Assembly (NCBI RefSeq): GCF_041296385.1
Contig: NC_091014.1
Span: 9,461,578-9,525,577 of the forward strand
DNA from: Aphelocoma coerulescens
Taxonomy: Eukaryota > Chordata > Aves > Passeriformes > Corvidae
Reading direction: 5' to 3'
Length of the DNA stretch: 64,000 nt
Positions 11,857 to 24,704 of this stretch are shown here, piece by piece (the stretch's first letter is position 1; each line of letters opens with the position of its first letter). Below the pieces are notes generated by a model. It worked only from the letters and a program-made list of their open reading frames with translations. It had not been told where the DNA came from and ran no database searches. The position numbers were made by a program, and so were the translations under genes.

Positions 11857-12506
11857 GAAAGGAAGAAAGCTCAATCACTTCTGGAGAAGATATTTGATGC
11901 TTAACATGAGTTATTGACTCCTATAAAAATTATAAAAAACTTCTAAACTTCTGTATTCATTTGCTTTCCCAAACTTCTCTGGACATAGCAAGGCTTTAGG
12001 TATATACAGCTTCTAACTGAACTAACAGTATTTCAGCAGCTAGAAATAATCATGGACCAGACGTGGAGAAAAACTGAGATTAAGTTTACCATAAATCCAA
12101 TTGTGAACCAAAGACAAAAGAAAAAAAAAGTCTGTCCATCAACTCAGGTTCAAACCACTACATGGAGCTAATAAAGTGTTGGAGAGAAAATCCATGAAAT
12201 AAGGAGAGTTTACGCCACTTCAAAATCTGACCCTTAATCTACTTCATTAAATCTGCACAGTTTACTGCCACGGGTCCAACTTACAATCACATTTTTCTTC
12301 CTATCTAATTTGCTATTATGATTAATTCCTAGTGCTTCTGTTATTGATATTAACTCTTTATTAGGCATAAATAGACCTTAAGTGAACTCCATGAACTTCA
12401 GGAAGGGATTTCTGAGACTCACTTTTTGTGTGATGAAGTGGTATTTTCTTGCTTGCTTGATTTCCTGAATTATTTCTTTATCAAAGAGTTTGACTGCATC
12501 TTTCTT

Positions 12507-12549
<43 letters not shown>

Positions 12550-12570
12550 GTCTGTCTGTCTGTCTATCTA
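12507..12570. repeat. Compound tetranucleotide microsatellite (TCTA)10(TCTG)4(TCTA)2
   Basis: Reading from 12507 there are ten TCTA units, four TCTG units and two TCTA units without interruption. This block pattern is that of classical polymorphic GATA/GACA-type short tandem repeats, so length variation between individuals is likely. A purine-rich stretch (about 12627-12660) follows on the plus strand. Confidence 0.95.
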
Positions 12571-12939
12571 ATATGAATGAGGGTTCATTAAATGCTGCTT
12601 AGTATTTTCATTTCTGAAATAAATAAGAAGGAAAGAAGAGAAAGAAAAAGAGAGAAAGCACCACAACATTACAGTGGTCATTCAGGCTTCCTACTAGATT
12701 ACTTACAAGTAAATATGCAAACTAAGCCCACTTTATTCTTTAAAAAACTATGAAAAATATTATAACTGCACAATAGTCATAAAATTCTTTTGTCAATACA
12801 TGGGAAATGTGGGGAAAGACAATAGAAAAGGTGAGAGAGAACTGCAGAGAAGGACTGAGACACAGTTCTTACTTTTTAATAAGCCCCACAAATCACTTAA
12901 TATCCTTTAAACAATGGTCACACCTTGGACTCCTGTAAG

Positions 12940-13240
12940 AGCCCCCTCCCCACTGATATTGCCAGTGCAACACCTCTTATCCCTTTATTAACCTCAGATT
13001 TTATGATCTGTTAGTCAGGGACGCACAACTGTTTCACAGGCCATAACCAGAGCAGCTGCCCAAGCATCTGAGCACCAAGGCATCCGAGTGCAGGACAGGA
13101 CATGTGCTGCCTGGCAGTGGGGATCCCAGCATCCTGGAACAGCCAGGGGAGCAGGAATAGCCTCAGCTGCTCACGTGGTGCACCCTTGTGGCACAGGGCT
13201 TGGCCGGAAGAGTGAGCAACTCCTGGGTTCAAACACTTGC
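12940..13240. other. GC-richer segment of unknown origin
   Basis: About 300 bp is clearly less AT-rich than the flanks, with overlapping open frames of 73 codons (minus) and 63 codons (plus) that show no recognisable domain. It could be an old unrecognised LTR or a regulatory element. I found no terminal repeats, TATA/AATAAA pair or target duplication to support either. Confidence 0.3.
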
Positions 13241-16200
13241 AAATTATCTAAAGGGAATAAGGGTGTGAATTTGTTATGAGATCATGTAATGGAAGAGCCT
13301 CTCATGGTACAAATGTGCAAGCCACAGGGTCAGGGTTGTGAATACTAAGCCCAAATCCCTGTTTCATGGAGCAGTACTGTAGCTTTTGGCTCAGTAAAAA
13401 TAAACTGTGAAAGTTCAAATGAGTTGTCTTATTTAAAGCTCAGGCGAGATAGCTTTGATATCCTGAATACTCTAGCCACCAACCAGTTCAGTAAAGGAAT
13501 GTGTTCTAGCTTTGAATGCCCCTGTCCCCCCTCTCCTTTCTCAGATACTTCAAAAACTCCAGCTATTGCTGAGATGTTGAATGGATATTCTTGCTAGAAG
13601 AAAAGTTATAGGAAATAGCTTCTTGGCAGCCACACATTGGAAAGAACCTAACTGCTGTCCTTTCATTTATTTTTTTTCTTCATTAATATAAGTGTCCCCT
13701 GAAACAGCATTATGATTCTCTTATACAGAATAATTTTAATTAATGCTGTGAACATGAGGCACACTTCTGTCCATATTCCTTTTTTTAGACACAAGTATTG
13801 ATGAAAGGCCAGAGAATGGGGACAGAAAACCTGAACAAGATCCACCAGTGGGGTTTGTCTTGTGCAAAAATGCAAGGCCCCTGCTCCAACCGTGGTTTAT
13901 AATGGTGTAACTGGTGAGAAAAGTCTGTGTTAATGTTTGAAGCAGGAGAAAGTTGGATTCTGATCTCCCCAACTCTGCGTATCCCTGAGAAGTCAGTGCC
14001 TGAGAGTGTCTGGTTGGTGCTTCCTGCTGGCAGTGCAGCCTGCACCAGGAGCAACAGCCTGAAGACAGAAAAGTGACCTTGTATCACCCTTCATCTGGAA
14101 TGAGAGGCAGCCTGGCACTGACCTTGCAATCTGAGAGCTTGTTTGCTCCATGCAAGTGTTGCAGCAACTCTGCTCATAAGCTGCTGTGTGTTTCCTGCTT
14201 GCAGCACTGATCCTTCCCTACCTGTCCCTATTCTGCCCAGAATGCCCAATGCCAAACTGTATCATGCAGAAATTTTGAAGTCATTATTTCCTGTGGATGA
14301 AACCAGGATGATTTTTAATAGAATCACGGTTTAGTTGATGTTGTTTCCTGATTTAGAAGTTACAAACTTGTGAAGAAAGACAAAGGTTTTCCAGCAGGAA
14401 TGCTTTGAGCAGTTTTTGGTGGAAACACTATTGCTCTGTAACCAACAGAATGGTTCATTTAGTTTCTGTCTTTTTGGGAACCCCTTACCTGACTTCTATT
14501 TCTAAAACATGCTGAATGAAATCCGGGTCTTTCCTAAAGCTGCTAGCAGCCCTCCCCCAGACTCCTCCAGGGCCAAGATTCCACCCTCTCTCTCACATTC
14601 TTACTTTGGCCTTCAAGCTCTGTAGCCGAGAAATTCTTAACTGAATTGCTCATCTCAGCCCAGAGGGCATGGCTGTTGACCCCACTTTTACACAGCTGGT
14701 GTAGAATACAAGGACATTTCAGGAAATTTCATCTGCCAAGAGGTGTTTTCTGCCACACTATCTATCACCTTAACAACTGCAGGGGAGTGAGTACATAATG
14801 TGCTTGGCATTAGCACCTGTTTTTATAACACTCCAGTTAAATACCAGAGGCCAAGACTACTGGGTTTTATTCAAAATACTGCTTTACTCTCAAACCAGAT
14901 TGTTTCCCAGAAAATGCTGGAGAAGGAAATGAATTCCCAAAGAGAGTCAACCTCTTTAATCTACTAGTGTGATTGCTTGTGAAAAACTACTGATTGCACC
15001 TCGAAGTTGAAATTAGTTGTGTTTAAATGTCACTGATTGGAATACCTGATTCTGTAAACCTAGATCAAGGAAAGACTGACAAAATATTCTAATCAGGAAA
15101 GCAGAGCATTACATTAACTTAATATTCTAATGTACTTTATGAATTATACAAAGGATAATTAATTCAACTCTAAACCAAATCAGTAGTGACAGACAGTGGA
15201 TTTTTTTGGTTCTTACTTCAGTGTCTATTTAAAAGTCTGTGTGGCAATGGTAAAATCCCTGCTCAGTTCTTCATATTAAGAGATCCAAACCAGCAAATTA
15301 CTTAGGTTAAAAAAAAAAAAAAAAATCTACCCCATTTGCAGCAATTAATGAAGGCAGCATCCTCATCTCAGAGCAGTCCAGCAAGGATGGATGTCTACTG
15401 GCTCCTGGACCTATAACCAGAAAGAGGAGTTATGATCATGTGGTTCTAATTTTGATGCAGCACAAGCTACATCATTTTACTTACTAATTGCCCTGCAAAG
15501 TCCACTATGTCCAACCCAAGCACATGGTTTTCTCGTCATACCTTATATTTAATGTTCTGGTAACTTTACTGCAATCCTAGGGAAATTTTCGAAGTGACAA
15601 ATAACCGTAGCATTTGTATTGCATCCTAGTGTCTGGTCTTTGTATTATGTCATTTATGTACTTGCCTTATAATTAGAATATCTTAATTTAAAGCTCTGAT
15701 TGCACTGATAATTATGGATCATAGTAACACATAGGTTTTCCAGTTATTAAGTTGGATAGGCCTCGCATTCCTAATGCTCTTTCAATATCAAATTGCAATG
15801 AAAGAACCTTCACCATTCCATAACTGTCCTGTAAGCAAAAATTTGATACATCTATGCTAGTGAGATTGTTTATGTGCTATGTTCCTCCTGCCGTTAAATA
15901 ACAGAAATACAAGAAAGTCACCTTACTGCACATAGTTTCATTTCTATTTAAAATGTAAGCCTTACATGATCTTTTGTATATGTAACATTTATGCAAGATA
16001 AAGCAAAAAAAGAGAAGGTAGAAATCTAATTTATTCCTTATTAAAAGATGTGCCGTGAGTGATAAGGCACTAATCCTAGGATTTTTATGAATAGTCAAAC
16101 TGCACCTTTTCCCCATTGACAAATGCCTCTGAATTCACAGCCATGGATGGTTGTGTACTGGTCTACAGAGCCTGTCATATGTGATTTTTTAGATTTTCCT

Positions 16201-18056
16201 TTCTTGTTTTTCAAGTCAAATTAAATACTAGGAAGCTACCATACCTGTACAGGTAAAAAGAAACCCATAATTTTGGTGTCATGGATGAATAAAACTGACA
16301 TAAGATGACCCTCTTCTTTGTCTGGCCAGGTTCACCCAGTCTTGTGATTAAAATATCACAGAGAATTAAATTGTCAAGGAGTTCAGCAGAAAGGGTATGA
16401 TTTGTTGCCTCTTCATTACTTCACATAATTCTTAAGATGACTATTGGCTTAAATACAGGTGTTTGTGGTTATCAATCACCTTGGAAAATAAACCTCCAGG
16501 CTAGTTTTCACTGGTTTGTTGATGGGGTGAGCACATCTGCCTGCAGCCACCAGTTAGCAAGCACATGTAATTCAGGAAGAAAAAGTTGCTCTTTTCTATG
16601 TTGGAGCATTAAAATTACAAGCATTTGCACTGTTGGAAAGGTTTATGGGCAGAGGAGAGAAGTTCAGCAAATTATTTCCCAGACAAAAAACTTTAATGAC
16701 ATTTTTAATATTTCAGGGTGCTTTCTAAGGCACATAGTTCTATATTTTGTATCTCAGAGACCTGTAATCAACCCCAGAAAGTTTAACAATACCTTAGATG
16801 TGGAGCAATATTAGAGAGAATTGCAAACTAGTATCTGAGACAGAAAACTTGATTGGAGCAGGACTACCTATAAGTCAGAGAGCAGGGACCAAAGTCCAGG
16901 TCACCACTTTGCCCAATGTCTGTCCAATCACTCTTGTTCACTGGTTCATGAATCTTTTTTTTTTAAGGAGTGGAACAAAGTCAATATTTTCACCTGAAAC
17001 ATAGTTTCACAGTTCTTACCTGGAGGAGTGAGAGGTGTGGATTTGATATTAATAATTTTTAAGAAAAGATGAGCTTTGAACACAGGTTTTCTGATTCCCC
17101 TCCTGAATTGTCTGGACTGGAAGATTATGTATAGAAGAGATTACATTATGCTTTAAGAAATAGATAACTTAAGTGTCCAGCCCCAGGAGACAAACCCAAG
17201 CTCTGAACTCTAGCTGAACATTATAATGACCTTCATCATGAACATAGAATATGAGCCTCCTTTGTAGGCTCTGGTGGTCTTTCTAAATATCCCTTGCTGT
17301 TTGTTTTACTTGGTGATCTCAGGTGGCTTTTGCACTTACCTTGAGGAGCACAGAACTCAAATATCTAACCAAAGTCTTGCCACAGACTGCGTCATGAGCA
17401 CACACTCAGAAGTTAAGTATTGTACCAATAAATGCAGTGATCTGAAGTTAAGCATTGAATCAGCACATGTAGAAATCCCTAAGTTCCTTTGAAGGTTCAG
17501 ATTTTAACTTAATTTCTCAATTTTAACTTTATTTTCTGAAAACTGGTCTTTCCATTATCAGTGGAGACAGACAGGCAGCTCCAGGGGAGAGTGACCTCAT
17601 CCCAGGATAGCTGTGCTTTGTATGTCAGAGTCACTTCCTTAAGGAAATTCTTCCTGTTTAAACTAGGCCTCTTTCTGTTCATGTCTTTTTGGTTGTTTTC
17701 ATTATTCTTATTGTTGTTATTATTGTTATATTTTTTAAGATTACCACTAGAAGGAGAAATCTATTTCTGTTGACTAGAGCAGCATAAGTGATCAGTTTAG
17801 ACTAAATACCTAATTTTCAGTAGGTGGAATCAGTTAACTGAATCCTTCAGGACTTTTCCCATCTGTAAAACTACAATTCTGTGCCTCACCAGGAGGCTGT
17901 AAGGCTAAATACATTGAAGACTGAGAAATGTTGGAAAATTGAGGTTGTGTATGATCTACAAACCCAGAAGTCAGCAGGAATTTTTTTGCTACTGACTTCA
18001 TTTGTGGCAGGATTTAACCTGAATAATTTAACTTTTATTTGGAGGAAGATTTTGGT

Positions 18057-18080
18057 GTTTTGTTTTGTTTTGTTTTGTTT
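18057..18080. repeat. (GTTTT)n pentanucleotide repeat
   Basis: About five GTTTT units in a row. It accounts for part of the 142-codon open frame that runs through it, which weakens that frame as a coding candidate. Confidence 0.85.
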
Positions 18081-20779
18081 GGGTTTCTTTTATGTTCTAG
18101 TATACATGCAACAGGTACAAAAGTCAGGTTTTGATGGCTTTCAGAAAAGCAGGCTTTCTTATTATAAACTGCTTACTAAAGACAATAATAGAACTCTGAA
18201 TAACAAGGAAGGCTTAAATAACCCCTTGACCATATCGCCTGCATTATGTTTTATAACATTTCTAAGTATGATCACTTTTGCAGATGCTGGTTGTGTGGTT
18301 CTCACATGAGGACTTCAGCTATTTGGAGATGTATGGATGTATATAGCTTATTGTTTCCTTGATTGCCATCTACTGCACCACTAGGTGCACACAACTGGAG
18401 AAAAAATGTTTCACCATTATACTGGAGTGCAATAAATTCACAGAAGAGTTTTGGTCTTGATAATCTCAAAACAACAGCCTTAAAACCATTCTTATATTTC
18501 CTTAAGCAATAAACATGCAGAGCAGACATGGTTGTGTTCTGCCTAACATCATCAGATGCTGCAGCAGTTCCCAGTTGCTACACCTAGCTGCGTGTTCAGA
18601 TGCATTCCAGCTCCATACCAGTTGGAGAACACTAATTTTCTCCCCTACTTTGTGCCTAGGCAGGTATATGGGCTAGCAAAGCCCTCGGTGCATGCTGAAA
18701 ATTTGGTTGGCCAATGGCATATGGACCCAGAGTTTTGTGTCAGAGGTTGTTTTCTTTGTAATAAAAGTAAAGTTTTTGCAGACAGGCTGAACTGGGTGCT
18801 ATTGACTGATGACAACTATGACTCCTCATCAAGGAAGCTTTCTGTCAGCCTTTCTCTGAAGTTTCTGGACAAAAAAAAAATCAGGGCATATGAAAATGCC
18901 TCCTTAGGTAGGTTTAGGTCTGCATTCAGTGTATAAAATCAGAATCTGCTGAGCAATAGGATTACCCTGTCCAGTAGTTCTTTCTATGGCTATGGTAATG
19001 TTTGTTCTCTGCATTTGAAGGATATCTTAGCAAGTATATGTGCAGTATGCCCAAAGTCTTGCAAGGTATCCAGAGGCAGTCTAAATATTAATTTTGCATT
19101 TTAGCAGACAATTTAAGTTGTCTGGTGGAATAATATAATGAGTACTTTATGAAATCATCAAAGAAGCAAAATGTTTCCTTTACCTTGAAACATTTCCCAA
19201 AAGACCTTGTGAGATAATAAGACTTGGCTTTCACCAAGAGGAAAGGAAAAACATATGTTTATAGTTTTCCAAATATAGAGAAATGACTTGTCTCTCTACA
19301 AAAATTAAAAGAACTCAAGGAATTTAAAAGGCAAACTCCTCTCCTTCTGGAGTTCCAGAAAAAAAATAATTTCTGGGTGACTACATTTTGTCAGCTGTGA
19401 CCTCCAAGCTTTTGGATGTTGTGTGTTTTGAAGACCTCACAATCCACAAGAGAAAGCCTGGCAGAAGAAGAAGTGTGGGTTGCTAAGGGAGTTGTATGGC
19501 AAAAAAAAGACCACATGCTATCTCTGTGAGTGAGAGGGTAAACCCCTAAATCACACACTGGAGTGGGACCAAATTTCAGCTACTTATGGGTCAGTAGAGC
19601 AGAATAACACTGGCAGCTTTAGAGAAGTCTCTGGTGCTTGAGTGGATGTGAAGTGGAAATAGCACTAATTTAAGGACTGAAAAGCTTTTATCTTTAACCT
19701 CTTTTTTACTGTTGCACTAAGTCCAAATCTTATCCAAGCTGAAATGTTGACCTTGATGTAAAACGTATGTAGTTATTGGAGGATGATGGTCAGTATCACC
19801 ATGATAGAAACCCCTATATATGACTCAATGAAGTATTAAGCCTGGCTGAGCTGTTCAAGCTGAGCCTATTTGCCCGGAGTACCCAGAAGTTCTTTGTTCA
19901 GCAATAAATTAAGTAAATATTTCTGTAATTTTCTATGCCTGTCATGTGAAAGCCTCTAATCCCCTGCACCCTTCTTTTGCAGAACGTTCCCCTTTTCCCA
20001 GACATACTAAATGTCTGCAATTTAGAACTGGAGAACATTCCCAGAGTTATGTGTGAGCCTTGATACATCTCCACTCTGCTTTATACAGTGCAGGAATATA
20101 TTCTGAAGTGCCTATGGGTTGTGATGTTTTGTAAGCTGAAAAATTGTTTTTTAATGTGGTGAGGTTAACCTAGTTGAATTTTTATGCTGGCATCTGTCAG
20201 TGACATGAGTCTAGACTCTCTGGTAGCCATCCATTATGCATAAATGTTGGTAATAATAAAAAAATGATCTGTGTCTTTGGCCCAGGAATGAATACACATA
20301 TGGAGTCTGTGGGGTTAAACTTCGGTGTTATGTATTCTGAAAAGAAAGAACAATTCAAAGATTCATGAAGATTCTCTAAGCTTTCCAATATTGCTGTGGG
20401 TGAGCACCATTTTTGTTAAGATAAAAAAACCAAACAGAAATATTGAATGTGAAAAATGATTTTACATGGTATTTTATTTCTTTCATGTCATATTTCCAGA
20501 GAGTTGTTTATACTAAGGCAGCTCCCTTCTTTCTGTAACCCTGTAATGATTTTGGACCAGGTTTAAATAGTAGCCACTATTCTCTTTCTTGAAAAGAAAT
20601 GGAGTCACAATAAATAGATCAGGGTAAAAGAATTGGGCAATAACTCAACAAAGAGGAGTAGGATCCTTTCTTTACTTAGTAGAAAACTGATTTAAAAGCT
20701 GTCTGGTTCACATCAAAATGTCTTCCACAAAACTGATTAATTCCACTTTCTAAATTAAACAGAACTAAAGGGTTTGGGA

Positions 20780-20813
20780 TTTTTTTTTTCTTTTTTTTTT
20801 TTTTTTTCTTTTT
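20780..20813. repeat. T-rich tract
   Basis: A 34-base run consisting only of T except for two C residues. It is a simple low-complexity tract, and the polyphenylalanine stretch it encodes in one frame is an artefact. Confidence 0.85.
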
Positions 20814-22629
20814 ACAATGTCCAAGTTACTCACATAGAATGTTTTACAATGGTGATCAAATCTGATGCCCGGAAAAAGCTGTGGGAATTGAGGCCCATGA
20901 AATCTTGTTTCAACTGCTTTTATATTTGCTGTCGGAGATGGATATCATTCTCAAAAGGAGAAGGGCGTTACTTTGGCTCCTAGTGTATTGCTGATCCCTC
21001 CCTTGTGTGCTTGCCTCTGGAGATGCAGGAATAATTGTATAGCTTAGCTCTCAACCAGTGATCAGTAAAACTATTTATTGGTCATCCCTCTATAGTGAGT
21101 AACAGTGCAGTTTGGGAGCCTGTTATGCCAGGAGTTTCCCAAACTGGATAAAAAGAGGCAGTTATCTGCCCCAAGACCCTTATTACTGTGCTTTTTTATA
21201 ATTAAATAGGTTGTTGGAGCTTTCAATCACTATCTTCTAGCACTTTTCTTGGACACCAGATGGTGGAAGTAAAGGTAATAATTCAACAGTTTCAAGGAAG
21301 GAATGAGGCATTTGGCTGGTAACAGATGTATCTGCTATGGATAGCTCAGGTGCTCACCAGCAACTAGCAGCCATCACTTGAAATTAGGGAACAGAAAAAA
21401 ATCCTAAAAGCAGGAGATGCAAGAGCTCTTGCGCTCTTTGCATTATTTAGGGTTTGTGACGCATGCTGAGTACTTTTTTCTTCAAAAAGTAGGCCACTGA
21501 AATCATGAGGGCTATTGCTAGAGCATAGTATTACTTCTTGCAAAGAAGAGTCTGATTCATATGGTTGAATTTTTGATGGCTTACAATAAAAAGAAATGAT
21601 CCAAGTCCTCTGATCATTCTATTTCAAGGCCCTATATACCATAAAGAGGATTAGCAAAGTTTTTTTATGCTCAATTAAATATTTTAATGTGTTCATTTTT
21701 GCTTACAAGGATGTTCCTCTTCTACACTGGCTGCATGTAACTTTTGCTTAGTTTTCTTTTTTTGAATTGACATTAGACATCTTTTGTAAATCTCATCAAA
21801 AAGATGTAAAACTGTTTTAAAAGTCTTTTCATAAAAGTATACTGTAGAAGTACAATGCAAATAGCTGTGATTGCACAGCTTCAGGATGTATCAGACATAT
21901 TCTACTGATGGAAACTCCAAACGAAAGTTGTGTTGTAGAAATGCAACAGTTAAGCCATCTATGAGGATATGGGTTTTTCTAGCAAACTCACTGAGAACTA
22001 TGTCTTCAAACTTGGGAATGTTTACTTGGGAAAGAAAGCACTGTGGTTGCTGTCAACAAAACTTAGAGCAACAGTCCCTGTGTGAACCAGCACAAAGGAA
22101 GCAGCCAGATAACCCTGAAATACACTGCCTACGCCAGATGGGTGGTCTTGTGGGTTGTCACTTGGTTTGCCCTTTCTGTTTACATCACTTGGTTATTTTT
22201 TCCATTAGAGAAGACCTTCAGATGTGGGGCTGATTGGTGTGTTTTCTTAGTTTGGTGCACACTGGTCATGTTCTAAATATTGATTCTGCAGCTAGGGTCC
22301 TGTGTCACTGAAATGCTGGTTACTCACAGAATCAATAAAGGATACTTTTGTTGCTAGGCTGAGAGGATTTGGATGTCTTTGACAAGCCTTTAATTTTCAC
22401 CTCTATGGCCATCACTATGTGAGAAAAATTTTCATGTGAAGGACCTAGTTTTCAAGATACTGGCACGCTCAGAGTGAGTATGCTGTGCACAGAGTTGAGG
22501 GAGAAACACCTTTTTTGTCCCTCAATCTGAAATCTCTTTCATGTGTTTCATGCTACTGCAGATTTCACGGAGGCTTTGGGGAACAAAGGGACTACAGCTC
22601 ACATCCTATGGTAGGCAGCAACCTAGGAC

Positions 22630-22630
<1 letters not shown>

Positions 22631-22676
<46 letters not shown>
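22631..22676. repeat. (AC)23 dinucleotide microsatellite
   Basis: Twenty-three uninterrupted AC units, ending in TCACATTCACTC. A perfect array of this length is likely polymorphic and can adopt Z-DNA under supercoiling (general property of alternating purine-pyrimidine AC). The His-Thr repeat frames across it are artefacts. Confidence 0.97.
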
Positions 22677-22681
<5 letters not shown>

Positions 22682-24410
22682 TTCACTCATCTAACATTAC
22701 ATTTAGGAGAGATTGCTTCCAGCTTGGACCCCCAAATGTTTCCATTGGGAGACAGTAAATACTCCATTTGTGTAGCATGAGAATTTGGTGTAATTGCAAC
22801 CACTGTCTAATGAGACAAAATACAAGCTGAAGGTCCAATTGGGTCTTGGATATACTTACAGAATAAACATTGAACCATATGTCTGCAAAACTTTACTGTA
22901 CTGGAAGAGAAGTAAGGCAAGGAAAATGCAACAAATCTGTATGTCAGTTCTATAGTCAACATTGCCTGGTAAACTATATTTCACTTAAAATTAGGATACC
23001 AGTACAGATAAATGCAAAGATAAAATTTTACATCTAAAAAAAATCTTCACACCCAGAAGCTGAGAGATTTGGTCATGTTAAACTGAAGAATAAATAACAA
23101 AGAAAACCTGCCTTGTAGCTACTTTAAAGCTTTTACCATTTTCAACTGAAATATCTTAGTACAGGTTGAGGCACTGACTCGTTGTGAGTACCAGGACAAG
23201 GAGGGTACCAGTTAGCATTGCTGGACCTGCCGAGTGCAAAGATGTCACTTACCAGAGAGCAGGGAGGGAACAGAAATTTTCAAACTGGTCTTAACAGTCA
23301 AAATTTATTTTTCGTGTGAAAAGACAATCCTTTTTATTAAAAAAAAGGTCTGCAAAGTTTTAAGCCAGTGATCATCAATTTTTCCTCAAATCCAGTGGCA
23401 AAATTTTGCATTAAATGAAAAATCATTTCATGTTGAAATATTTTCCTATTGAAAGTGCCACATTTGATAAAAATTGGTCTTTCTTGGTATGTGTAACTAT
23501 ATATATATATATATATAAACCTTTATATTTTCAAAGACTTTTAAAAATCAGTTTTCTGAAAGAAAAAAATCCACATGAGGGAATGTGATATCAAATAAAG
23601 GCCTACAACCAAGGTTTAGAAATGGGCAGAAAGAAAGGATGTAGACAAGCTTTTTTGTTAGAGTGCAAATGTTGGACTGGAGCCTCAATTTGGGTGTTTT
23701 GTCTGAATCAGTTCACTTGTCACTAACTCATTTCCGTATAGTGAACAAATGAATACATTTGCTTTTGAGTCCTGGTATGGTCAATATGTGATCATTCTTG
23801 TTGATAAATGGACTCTTAAAACTGAAGTGAAAAAGTTATAAGTAAGAGCTGAGTGTTTAAGAATTCAAATAAATAATTTGTCAGGAAACTGTAACCATCT
23901 GTCAGTTCCCTGCACTGTTAGGATTTTCCTTCTTTTTTCCCATGCCACTAGAGAAGATGGCCAAGTCGCCTAAAACAAATAAAGAACATACCTTTTAGGC
24001 TTTTGATCAAAACAAGTGAGAAGATGAACAGTCTCATAAAGGAAAAAAATTAAGATCATAAAAGGATTACTTAGATTATCAAAATGAATCACAGATTTGC
24101 ACCATAAAACAGAGGCCAAAAGAACATTCCTGAGTTATTCTATGTCAACAGCCATTTTAGCTGGCATGAAACTTATTCTCTATTTCTATTTCACAATCTG
24201 CTTTGAAAGAGCTAAGGCCAACTTGGAAATGATAGGTGTTTGATATGAAACAGCTATTTGAAAATGCTGGTATCTCATATAAAATATCCTGAGTTTCCAA
24301 GGTGTAGAGTTGCATGAGAAACCACTCAATCTTTGGCTCCTTTAGAATGATGCCATATCCTGCTGGGAAAATACATGTTCTCCTGACAGGTGGAGGCTGT
24401 TTCTCCACCT
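22677..24410. other. Unique AT-rich non-coding DNA
   Basis: No gene or transposon was recognised between the AC array and the CR1 tail. A (TA)10 run lies at 23498-23517. Minus-strand frame 24157-24414 (85 codons) ends at the CR1 junction and shows no domain. Confidence 0.6.
23498..23517. repeat. (TA)10 dinucleotide repeat
   Basis: Ten uninterrupted TA units between GTGTAAC and AACCTTTATATTTTC. It is a short simple repeat, self-complementary and so able to extrude as a small cruciform. Confidence 0.9.
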
Positions 24411-24704
24411 TCATAGAATCATAAAATCATTAAGGTTGTAAAGCACGTTTAAGGTCATTAGAACCATCAAGCCAGTACTGCCAAGTCCACCACTGGATCA
24501 TATCTCCAGGTATCACATCTACAAGTTTTTTAAACACTTCTACGGATGGTGATTCCACCACTTCCCTGTGCAGTTTGTTCCAATGACTGACTGCCCTTTT
24601 TGTGAAGAAATTCTTCCTAATATTCACTCTAAACCTCCCCTAGTGCAACCTGAGGGAATTTCCTCCTGTCCTATCAGGTTTTACCTGGGAGAAGACACCG
24701 ATCC
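24411..24704 (-). mobile_element. CR1 LINE, 5'-truncated 3' end
   Basis: Read on the minus strand this is the tail of a chicken-repeat-1 (CR1) non-LTR retrotransposon. The 24430-24627 frame gives a peptide including NIRKNFFTKR, HWNKLHREVVESPS and VEVFKK, which I recognise as the extreme C-terminus of the CR1 ORF2 reverse transcriptase. The stop and the short 3' UTR follow, ending in the degenerate ATTCTATGA-type octamer characteristic of CR1 3' ends. There is no poly(A), as expected for CR1. Only about 290 bp of the several-kilobase element remains, because CR1 copies are usually 5'-truncated. The reverse transcriptase and endonuclease domains are absent, so the copy is dead. Its 5' end abuts an A10 tract on the minus strand (see the next element). 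The subfamily is not assigned. Confidence 0.93.

Larger units (their letters stand above)
5971..12506. other. Unique AT-rich non-coding DNA
   Basis: No gene or recognised transposon is visible in this 6.5-kb block. Open frames are up to about 105 codons and mutually overlapping on both strands, as expected by chance. Homopolymer runs lie at 8911-8924 (A14), 9804-9818 (A15), 11330-11349 (T20) and 11835-11856 (A22). One acceptor/donor pair brackets an open stretch at 6670-6794 (see findings). Confidence 0.55.
12571..22630. other. Unique AT-rich non-coding DNA
   Basis: Ten kilobases without a recognised transposon or gene. Simple tracts include A17 at 15309-15325, a TTR-rich stretch about 17693-17736, (GTTTT)5 at 18057-18080 and a T-rich tract at 20780-20813. 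Between 16437 and 18936 several open frames of 68-142 codons follow each other on the plus strand, but none matches a known domain and the longest lacks an ATG start. A minus-strand acceptor/donor pair brackets 17020-17116. Confidence 0.5.

Noticed and set aside
13225..13245. GGGTTCAAACAC resembling a tRNA B box
   Set aside because: No matching A box, acceptor stem or anticodon arm upstream; not a tRNA.
17881..18309. 142-codon plus-strand frame with a hydrophobic segment
   Set aside because: It opens with GTG, the first in-frame ATG is near codon 76, and the hydrophobic part is encoded by the GTTTT repeat.
22485..22780. His-Thr repeat frames across the AC array
   Set aside because: They are artefacts of the dinucleotide repeat.
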